Shown: positions 46,736 through 53,428 of the stretch, in pieces
How positions within the stretch are numbered: position 1 is the first letter of the stretch
Layout: every line of letters begins with the position of its first letter
NCBI RefSeq assembly: GCF_000308715.1
Contig: NZ_BAGH01000177.1
Coordinates: forward strand, 1 to 64,000
DNA length: 64,000 nucleotides
Source: Nocardia tenerifensis NBRC 101015
GTDB taxonomy: Bacteria > Actinomycetota > Actinomycetes > Mycobacteriales > Mycobacteriaceae
Direction: 5' to 3'
Translations under genes and position numbers: made by a program
Notes under the pieces: model-generated
Told to the model about the DNA's origin: nothing
What the model saw: the letters and a program-made list of their open reading frames with translations, nothing else
Databases searched by the model: none

Positions 46736-48292
46736 ATGCGTGTGCCGCTGATTACGGCGAAGAAATCTCGCATCGAATCGATGTCTCGGATACCCGGCGC
46801 GGTGGTACCGCGCCTCTCGGCCGACATGCTCACCCGGCTGCCGGCCTCGGTCGCCAGGCCGGAGTTTGCCCCGGGTGGTCTGCGCGCGGGCATTCTGCAT
46901 CTCGGTTGCGGCTCGTTCCACCGGGCGCACCAGGCCCTGGCCACCCAGCACGCGATGAACGAGACCGGCGACCCGCGCTGGGGCATCACCGCCGTCGCGA
47001 TCAACCGCCCGACCGTGGTCGACGCGCTGCGCGCGCAGGACCACCTCTATACGACGCTGCTGCACGAGGACGGACGGGCGCGCGTGGAGGTGGTCGGCTC
47101 GATCACCGAGGCCGTGCACGCGCCGTCGGACCTGGTCGGCGTGCCGCGGCGGATCGCGGATCCGCGGGTCGAGATCGTCACGCTCACCGTCACCGCGAGC
47201 GGCTACTGCGTCTCGCCGGTCACCGGCCGGTTGGAGGCCGACTGCCCCGGCCTCCGCCACGACGTCCGATCGCCGACCCGGCCGATCACGCCGATCGGCA
47301 TGCTCACACAGGGCCTGGAGCTGGTCCGGCGGCGAGGCGGCACACCGCCGGTGATCATCAGCTGCGACAACCTCTGCGCGAACGGCAGCACCCTGCGCCG
47401 CGCCGTGATGGACTTCGCGCTGCTGCGCGACGACCACCTCGCCGAGTGGATCGCCAGGCACGTGCAGTTCCCCAACAGCGTGGTCGACCGCATCGTGCAG
47501 CCGACCGCGCCCACCGACGCCGCGGTGGCCCGCAACTGGCTGGGCGGCATCGAGGACCTCGCGCCGGTCTCGGCCGAGCCGTTCATGACCTGGACGATCG
47601 AGGATTTCGACGGCGAGCGCCCGCAGTGGGAGCTCGGCGGCGCCCAATTCGTCTCCAACGTCAGGGATTACGAGCTGGCGAAGCTGCGGTTGCTCAACGG
47701 AACGCACATGCTGCTCGCCTATCTCGGCGGGGTCGCCGGCCACCGCACCATCGCCGAGGCGACGGCCAGCCCGGCGCTCGCCGCGCTCGCCAGGCAGTTC
47801 ATGCTCGACGAACAGGGGCCGACGCTCGCGCTGGCGAAACCCGAATTGCACAGGACCGTGGACGATTTGATGCGCCGGTTCCGCAATCCCGCTATCGCGC
47901 AGTGCATGACGCGCATCGGCCGCAACGGCTCGGACAAGATGATGCCCAGGGTGGTCGACGCGCTGCGCGACAATATCGCGGCGGGGCGGCCCACGCCCGG
48001 CGCGACCCTGCTGATCGCCGCGTGGATCCGCTGGTTCACCGCGAGCCGTGAGCCCGGCGCGGTGATGGAGTTGATCGACCCGAGGGAGGACTCGCTCGCG
48101 GTCCTGGTCGACGCCGACCCGCACCGCTGTGCGCAGGCGTTCTTGCAGCGCACCGATATTTTCGGCACGCTACCCCGGTTGGCGGACGTACAGCGGCAGG
48201 TCGGCGACGCCCTGGCCGAGATCGCCCGCGACGGGGTGGAGGCCGCGGTCCGGCGCAGGCTCGCACCGCGGTCGGAGAGGAGCAACGGATGA
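46736..48292 (+). CDS. mannitol dehydrogenase family protein
   Basis: A 518-residue long-chain polyol dehydrogenase. ATG at 46736 has GGAGG 6 bases upstream; the longer frame from 46679 is not supported. LHLGCGSFHRAHQA (NAD site, residues about 59-72), ISCDNLCANG, and the catalytic motif KLRLLNGTHMLLAYLGG with Lys and the Asn-x-x-His. It oxidises mannitol, arabinitol or related polyols to ketoses. Its stop overlaps the HAD gene by 4 bases (ATGA). Confidence 0.93.
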   Translation: MRVPLITAKKSRIESMSRIPGAVVPRLSADMLTRLPASVARPEFAPGGLRAGILHLGCGSFHRAHQALATQHAMNETGDPRWGITAVAINRPTVVDALRAQDHLYTTLLHEDGRARVEVVGSITEAVHAPSDLVGVPRRIADPRVEIVTLTVTASGYCVSPVTGRLEADCPGLRHDVRSPTRPITPIGMLTQGLELVRRRGGTPPVIISCDNLCANGSTLRRAVMDFALLRDDHLAEWIARHVQFPNSVVDRIVQPTAPTDAAVARNWLGGIEDLAPVSAEPFMTWTIEDFDGERPQWELGGAQFVSNVRDYELAKLRLLNGTHMLLAYLGGVAGHRTIAEATASPALAALARQFMLDEQGPTLALAKPELHRTVDDLMRRFRNPAIAQCMTRIGRNGSDKMMPRVVDALRDNIAAGRPTPGATLLIAAWIRWFTASREPGAVMELIDPREDSLAVLVDADPHRCAQAFLQRTDIFGTLPRLADVQRQVGDALAEIARDGVEAAVRRRLAPRSERSNG

Positions 48293-48981
48293 ACGCCGAG
48301 AGTCCGGTTCGCGCGGTCGTTTTCGACATGGACGGGCTGCTGATCGACTCGGAGAGCCTGGCCATGGAGTCGTTGGTCAGTGCCGGGGCCGAACTCGGGT
48401 ACGAGATGCCGATCGATTTCTGCCGCAGCATGATCGGCGTGCCCGCCGACCGGTGCCGCACCCTCGCCGCGGCCGCCTACGGCCGGGGCTTCCCGCTCGA
48501 CGAGTACTTCGACCTGCACGACGAACATCTGCGCCGGCTCGTCGACGGCGGCAGGCTGGCGACCAAGCCGGGCGCGGTGGCGCTGCTCGACGCGCTGGAC
48601 GCGCAGGGCGTGCCCAAGGCGATCGCCACCTCGTCGTCGCGGGAACGCGCCGACCACCATCTCGAGCTGGCCGGCCTCGCCGGTCGTTTCGACGCGGTCG
48701 TGACGCGCCAGGACGTGACCAAGGGCAAACCCGATCCGGAGCCGTACCTGAAGGCGATGGCCGCACTCGGGGGTGAGGCGGAAACGACACTCGCCCTGGA
48801 GGATTCGACCAACGGTCTGCGCGCCGCCTGCGCCGCCGGCCTGCGCTGCATCCTCGTCCCCGATCTCGTGCAGCCGACCGAGGAGTCCCGGCGGCTGGCG
48901 CACCGGCTGTATCCGGACCTGCACCGGGTCATCGAGTACCTCGCGGCGGCCAACGCGCCGTCGCCCGCGCCCACCGCCTGA
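48289..48981 (+). CDS. HAD-family phosphatase (phosphoglucomutase/phosphatase-like)
   Basis: A 230-residue HAD hydrolase of subclass IA. Motif I VVFDMDGLLIDSE (residues 10-22), motif II ATSSSRERA, motif III KGKPDPEPYLKA, motif IV LALEDSTNGLRAA. The cap is the helical type. Translation is coupled to the polyol dehydrogenase, so a sugar or polyol phosphate is the likely substrate, e.g. a phosphatase or mutase step in polyol use. Confidence 0.92.
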   Translation: MNAESPVRAVVFDMDGLLIDSESLAMESLVSAGAELGYEMPIDFCRSMIGVPADRCRTLAAAAYGRGFPLDEYFDLHDEHLRRLVDGGRLATKPGAVALLDALDAQGVPKAIATSSSRERADHHLELAGLAGRFDAVVTRQDVTKGKPDPEPYLKAMAALGGEAETTLALEDSTNGLRAACAAGLRCILVPDLVQPTEESRRLAHRLYPDLHRVIEYLAAANAPSPAPTA

Positions 48982-49078
48982 GTTTCGCGTCGAAGTCCCC
49001 TTCGGCGCCGGGCTTCGACACAGGGCCTACTCTGGTCCGAGTTCGATCCTGTCGGCGGACCTGAAGAGGACTCTCGTG

Positions 49079-49612
49079 GTGCGAATAGCTCGACCCGCGT
49101 TGGTGCTGTGCGCCGGACTCGTCGTGGCGGTCGCCGGGTGCGCCGACGACGGCGGGTCTACGCCGACCCACGCCCACAGCGCGGCCGCGACCACGTCTGG
49201 GGTGCCGACCGCGTGCGGCGTCGACCTGACCGCGCCGGTGATCCAGTCCGCGGTCGCGGCGCTGCCCGCCGAGCCGGTCACGCACGCGGCGTGGTCGACC
49301 GATCCGCGGGGGTTCGAGGGCAACTTCGATCCGTGCGCGACCCTGTCTACGGTGATCATCACGGTGCAGGGGGCGACGGGGAGTTCGCCGAATCAGGCCC
49401 TGCTGTTCCACAAGGGTTCCTATATCGGCACCGCGACGCCGGAGGCGCACGGATTCACCTCGCTGGACGTCGACCGCACCACCGACGACACGGTCGGGTT
49501 GACCTACAAGACGCCGGGCAGTTGCAACGCCTGCACCGACGGCACCGTCACCCAGGTCCAATTCCGTTGGGAGGGGCAGAAAGTGCGCACGATCGGTACG
49601 CCGCCCAAGTAA
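49079..49612 (+). CDS. LppP/LprE-type lipoprotein
   Basis: A 177-residue lipoprotein. GTG at 49079 with AGAGGA 8 bases upstream (GTG at 49076 also possible). Lipobox AVAGCADD; then a Thr/Ser/His-rich linker; then a domain with TACGVDLTAP, NFDPCATLSTVIITVQG, QALLFHKGSYIGTATPEAHGF and CNACTDGTVTQVQFRW. The four Cys and the LFHxGxYIGTAT motif are typical of the LppP/LprE family of mycobacteria and Nocardia. Role unknown. Confidence 0.88.
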   Translation: MRIARPALVLCAGLVVAVAGCADDGGSTPTHAHSAAATTSGVPTACGVDLTAPVIQSAVAALPAEPVTHAAWSTDPRGFEGNFDPCATLSTVIITVQGATGSSPNQALLFHKGSYIGTATPEAHGFTSLDVDRTTDDTVGLTYKTPGSCNACTDGTVTQVQFRWEGQKVRTIGTPPK

Positions 49613-49620
49613 CGCGGCGT
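49598..49620. terminator. bidirectional terminator between convergent genes
   Basis: Perfect 7-bp stem ACGCCGC/GCGGCGT with a 9-base loop carrying the lipoprotein stop codon. It ends at the last base of the HxlR gene on the other strand. Confidence 0.6.
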
Positions 49621-49964
49621 CAGTCGGACCAGCGCTGCACCCACACCTGTAGCGGTGCGAGCGCCGCGACGAGGTCGAGGCCGTCCGCGCTGAGCTGATA
49701 GCCGGTCGGGTCCGCGGCGATCACCCCCGCCTCACGCAGTTCGCGCAGCCGATCGTTGAGCACGCTGGCGGACACGCCGCCGCACAGCTTCTGCAACTCC
49801 CGGAACGTCACCGCGCGTCCGTCGCGCAACTCCCAGAGCACCCGCAGCGCCCACCGCCTGCCCAGCAGGTCCAGCAGCACCATGATCGGGCGGCCGGTCC
49901 GCGAACCGCGCACCGGGCCACCGATCGCCGGGGTCTTGTTTGCTTCGGATTCCGAAGCTACCAT
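49620..49964 (-). CDS. HxlR-family transcriptional regulator
   Basis: A 114-residue winged-helix protein. ATG at 49964 with AAGGAC upstream. MVLLDLLGRRWALRVLWELRDG, VTFRELQKLCGGVSASVLNDRLRELREAGVI and the wing PTGYQLSADG. It lacks the N-terminal Cys of classic HxlR/HypR proteins. Divergent from the carboxymuconolactone-decarboxylase-like gene (70 bases between starts), with repeated TTCCGAAGC sites in and beside its start. Confidence 0.9.
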   Translation of the reverse strand: MVASESEANKTPAIGGPVRGSRTGRPIMVLLDLLGRRWALRVLWELRDGRAVTFRELQKLCGGVSASVLNDRLRELREAGVIAADPTGYQLSADGLDLVAALAPLQVWVQRWSD

Positions 49965-49997
49965 CGTCACCGTCCTTGCTCTTATTTCCGAAGCAAG
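49942..49997. promoter_or_regulatory. HxlR operator region
   Basis: TTCCGAAGC occurs at 49950-49958 and 49986-49994, 36 bases apart. The first is half of a perfect 17-bp palindrome (GCTTCGGA-T-TCCGAAGC, 49942-49958) inside the first codons of the HxlR gene. The second lies in a CTTGCT/AGCAAG dyad (49975-49997). Confidence 0.62.
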
Positions 49998-50034
49998 AGT
50001 ACCTCGCCATTTGCTGAAAGCACGAGGAAACACC

Positions 50035-50607
50035 GTGATCGACACCAACCTTGTCCCGCGCATCCCGCCGCTGAATCCGCCGTATGCTCCGGAAATCGAG
50101 ACGCAGCTGCGCAAGTGGATGCCGCGCGACTCGGCCATCGAACCGCTGGCCTTGTTCCGCACCCTCGCAATCCACGCCGACCTTTTCAGCCGCATGCTGC
50201 CCCTCGGCGCGGGCCTGCTCGGCCATGGCCACGTCCCACCCCGCGACCGCGAGATCGTCATCCTCCGCACCTGCGCCCGCGCGAACGCCGAGTACGAATG
50301 GGGCATTCACGCCGTCCTCCAGGCGCCCGAGGTCGGCCTCACCGCCGCCCAGATCGATGCGACGGCCATCGGCGACCCCGCCGACCCCGCCTGGACCCCC
50401 GCCGACACCGCTGTCCTCCGCTTGGCCGACGAAATCTACGACACCGCAACAATTTCCGACACCCTATGGGCCGAACTGAGCCCCCGCTACCTTGACGACC
50501 AAATACTGGAACTGATCACCACCACCGGCTGGTACCGCCTCCTCAGTACCGTAATCAACACCGCCCGAATAGAACATGAGCCCTGGGCCCGTCGCTTCCC
50601 GTCCTGA
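50035..50607 (+). CDS. carboxymuconolactone decarboxylase family protein
   Basis: A 190-residue AhpD-like helical protein. GTG at 50035 with GAGGAA 5 bases upstream. Family core: PRDREIVILRTCARANAEYEWGIHAVLQ, with Cys and His as in the active site, and LLSTVINTARIEHEP. The family covers decarboxylases, hydroperoxide reductases and peroxidase-like enzymes; only one of the two AhpD Cys is present, so a peroxidase is unlikely. Likely controlled by the divergent HxlR protein. Confidence 0.88.
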   Translation: MIDTNLVPRIPPLNPPYAPEIETQLRKWMPRDSAIEPLALFRTLAIHADLFSRMLPLGAGLLGHGHVPPRDREIVILRTCARANAEYEWGIHAVLQAPEVGLTAAQIDATAIGDPADPAWTPADTAVLRLADEIYDTATISDTLWAELSPRYLDDQILELITTTGWYRLLSTVINTARIEHEPWARRFPS

Positions 50608-50858
50608 CTTCGCCCGGCAACGAAACGCAGAACCCCATGTCGTGGTTCCGCCGACCACGCTGCGGCCGGCCCCCAATGATCGCGACCACCGAGATGGCGA
50701 CTCACCTGCTGACGCGCTGTGAGGCACGATCGGCGAACTGTCGGCCCAGATCGCCGACGATCACGAGCCCTGTTCAGCCACAGCGGTATTCGCAGATCAG
50801 CGCTGAATGGAACTCCGGACATCGACCTCTGACGTTCTTGGCGTGGTCGACGTGTCGA
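50608..50858. other. intergenic region
   Basis: No supported gene or repeat was recognised in these 251 bases. Confidence 0.4.
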
Positions 50859-52361
50859 TTACTCGGTCTCGATGATCCGACGCAACGACTCCGGTAGATC
50901 GGCTGCCGCCAGGGTGTATGTGGTGGCAATCAGTGAGGCGTCCAGGGGTGGGCTGTCGGGGAGGAATGCGTTGTCGGCGGCGATGGTGAAGGGTGCGTTG
51001 ACCGAGATGAGGTTGAGAGTCAGGTGAGGGGAGTCGGTGCCGCGCAGATCCGCTGTGGGTACGCGTACGACGAAGTCGAAGGCGTCGGGCTGCTCGATCC
51101 GATGCGGGCGAGGGCCCTCGGGGCCGATCGTGCTGAAAGACCGGTCCACACCGACGTCGGGATGCGAGCCGACCGATATTCGGCGGTCTCCCAAGAACAG
51201 TTCGTGCGCGTATCCGGCGCTGATGGTGTCGAGCTGCCTCAGTGGCCCGTCGACCTCGTGTGCTTCGACGATGGTCAGTTCGCCGTGCTGCATGCGGACC
51301 AGCAATCTGAGGTAACTGTCGTTCTCGCCTGCTTCCACCGCGGGTTCGGTCCTCTCGTGCCCGCTCTCGCTCACCGCCGCGATCTGACGGCGTGGAACGA
51401 GGTGTGTCGCCATCGCGCGCTCACACACCGGGCAGAATGCGGGCACATTGCTGCGCATCCGGCAGTTGACGACCGGCCGGAATATTCCGCGGGCGAAGTC
51501 GCCTCCGCCGCCTTCGAAAAGCCCGACGTCCCTGGTGTCATTCCACCATGATGGTTTGGGAAATTTGTAGTCATCACCACCGGTGGGGATCGGGGTGGTC
51601 GCGTGGATGTCGGCCGCCCATTTGAGGGTGGCGCGGTTGATGTTTATCGTCAGATTCGGTTCATTGGGTTCGTCTTGGCGGGTGAACCAGTTGTCGCGTC
51701 GGTGGTATTCGTCGCCGAGGCCGCCCAGAGCATGGCCGAACTCGTGGGCGACTGTGTCCCATGTTTCACCCACCGCTAGCGTCGCTCGGCCTCTGCCACC
51801 GCGCCCGCCGACCCCCGGATTGTTCAGTAGCACCACCACAAGGTGATGCTCGTCGACCCAGGTCGAGACGGCGCGAGCTAGCCGTGCTGCGGTCTCGGCC
51901 CCGTCTTCGAGCCAACTATGGGCCCAATCACCGTTGTAGAACGCCCCGAGAGCGGTATTGCGATTGACTTGATTCACAGTGCCGTTGGCGTTGTAGGTCC
52001 TGGTACCGACGCCGGAATCGACCGACTCCAGATTGATCCGCAGCAGGTTGAACGAGGGTCTGTTGGCCGCGAAAAAATCACGGGCGAATACCCCGTTGGT
52101 CAGCAGTCTGTCGACTGCCTGGTTGTAGGCTTGCTGATCCCTGGGCCCGAATCCATCACCGACAACGACGATGGTGGTTCTTACGCCGAGTGGCCCGTTC
52201 TGGAACAACGTGGTCATCGAGTTACCGATCCACGGAACTGTGGCTGCCGCGGCGTCGGTCCGCAACCAGTTGCGAAGGCTCGGCTGATGGGCCTGGTGCA
52301 TCGGCTGGCGAAGCCGACCACCGAGGCGATGACTCCTCAGGAAAGTTCTGGCACTCAACAT
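50859..52361 (-). CDS. M64-type (IgA protease-like) metallopeptidase
   Basis: A 500-residue protein. The start MLSARTFLRSHRLGG at 52361 has GGGAG 8 bases upstream; the longer frame runs into a dispersed element. The peptidase domain (about 45-310) includes TIVVVGDGFGPRDQQAYNQAV and the zinc motif WDTVAHEFGHALGGLGDEYH, where HEFGH and the following GLGDEY match family M64. The C-terminal part (about 340-500) is beta-rich and unassigned. No signal peptide is obvious. It is followed upstream by a repeat-containing surface-type gene on the same strand. Confidence 0.85.
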   Translation of the reverse strand: MLSARTFLRSHRLGGRLRQPMHQAHQPSLRNWLRTDAAAATVPWIGNSMTTLFQNGPLGVRTTIVVVGDGFGPRDQQAYNQAVDRLLTNGVFARDFFAANRPSFNLLRINLESVDSGVGTRTYNANGTVNQVNRNTALGAFYNGDWAHSWLEDGAETAARLARAVSTWVDEHHLVVVLLNNPGVGGRGGRGRATLAVGETWDTVAHEFGHALGGLGDEYHRRDNWFTRQDEPNEPNLTININRATLKWAADIHATTPIPTGGDDYKFPKPSWWNDTRDVGLFEGGGGDFARGIFRPVVNCRMRSNVPAFCPVCERAMATHLVPRRQIAAVSESGHERTEPAVEAGENDSYLRLLVRMQHGELTIVEAHEVDGPLRQLDTISAGYAHELFLGDRRISVGSHPDVGVDRSFSTIGPEGPRPHRIEQPDAFDFVVRVPTADLRGTDSPHLTLNLISVNAPFTIAADNAFLPDSPPLDASLIATTYTLAAADLPESLRRIIETE

Positions 52362-52402
52362 CTGCTGCGCTCCCGTTCTAGCAAATCGGCTGGCCGAGAG
52401 CG

Positions 52403-53245
52403 TCAGCGCGGGCTGACCAGGACACGGACGTAGCCTTGGCCGCTGCTCAACGATGTGAGGGCTTTGCCGATCACCGCACCGAACGCGCGCTCGGGCTCGG
52501 TGACCCTGCGGCAATGACCGGAGGTCGCCGAGGTGGTGAGCAGGTCACCGGGGCGGATCGGCGCCATGTCGGCGTCGGCCGCGCACCATACCTTGCCCAT
52601 CAACGCGACATGGGCGCTGTTGTCGTGGCGGTCGAGCACAATGGCCGGCTTCACCCCGCCGGCGCCGGAGACGATGCCCGCCACCGCGGTGTCGTAATCG
52701 CTTGTACAGGGGTGGACTTCGCCGTCCGCGCCGAGCACCACCACCAGACCGGCCTCGACCGCGGCATCGGTCGTGCTCAGTGCTTCCGCGTAATCCGCGC
52801 CCTCGAGCAGTAAGTCGCCCCGGACCGTGATATTACCGGTGACGTAGACGTTCCCCTGGAAGTTGCCGGCATCGCCACCGCCGGTGTTGACGCCCACGAC
52901 CGCGCCGTGGTTGGGGTTCTTCGACCAGCCGCGGACACCCTCGCCCTCGGCGCTTTCGAAGAAGCCACCGTTGCCGCCGCCGGTGTTGACCCCGACTACG
53001 CCACCATGATTCGGGTTCTTCGACCAGCCGCGGACACCCTCGCCCTCAGCGCTTTCGAACCAGCCGCCATTACCGGGCGTAGCGGAGTTGTTGACCCCGA
53101 CCACTGCGGCGCCCGGACCTTCACCGTCACCGCGGACGCCGAACCCCGTGCTGCTGGTTCCGTGCACGCCGATGCCATCGGCCTTATGTGCTCCCGCGAC
53201 CGCCGGCACACCGGTGACCGTCGAGTCACCATTGAGATTGCCCAT
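52403..53245 (-). CDS. repeat-containing protein with G2-peptidase-like C-terminus
   Basis: A 280-residue protein starting MGNLNGDSTVTGVPAVAG at 53245. Residues about 20-125 contain two near-identical 33-residue repeats (WFESAEGEGVRGWSKNPNHG and VVGVNTGGG), Gly/Asn-rich and likely a beta-helix, followed by GNVYVTGNITVRGDLLLEGADYAEAL and a compact domain with VVLGADGEVHP, VAGIVSG and GKVWCAAD. This recalls the G2-type C-terminal domain in phage tail and surface proteins, where such domains trimerise or self-cleave. It lies 41 bases before the M64 gene, probably in one transcript. Confidence 0.75.
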   Translation of the reverse strand: MGNLNGDSTVTGVPAVAGAHKADGIGVHGTSSTGFGVRGDGEGPGAAVVGVNNSATPGNGGWFESAEGEGVRGWSKNPNHGGVVGVNTGGGNGGFFESAEGEGVRGWSKNPNHGAVVGVNTGGGDAGNFQGNVYVTGNITVRGDLLLEGADYAEALSTTDAAVEAGLVVVLGADGEVHPCTSDYDTAVAGIVSGAGGVKPAIVLDRHDNSAHVALMGKVWCAADADMAPIRPGDLLTTSATSGHCRRVTEPERAFGAVIGKALTSLSSGQGYVRVLVSPR

Positions 53246-53428
53246 GTCGAATCGTTCCCCTCGTGATAATCCTGCGACCAAAGTTATTGGCCCCCGGGCT
53301 ATCAGCAGACTGTCGCAGTATCAGGCGCACGGCTAGCTCCGGGTCCGGCCACCGAACCATCACCTAGTGCGTCGTCTTCCGTGGTCGCTTGCAGCGACAA
53401 TGGGTATGGACCGGGGTACGGCGAGTAG

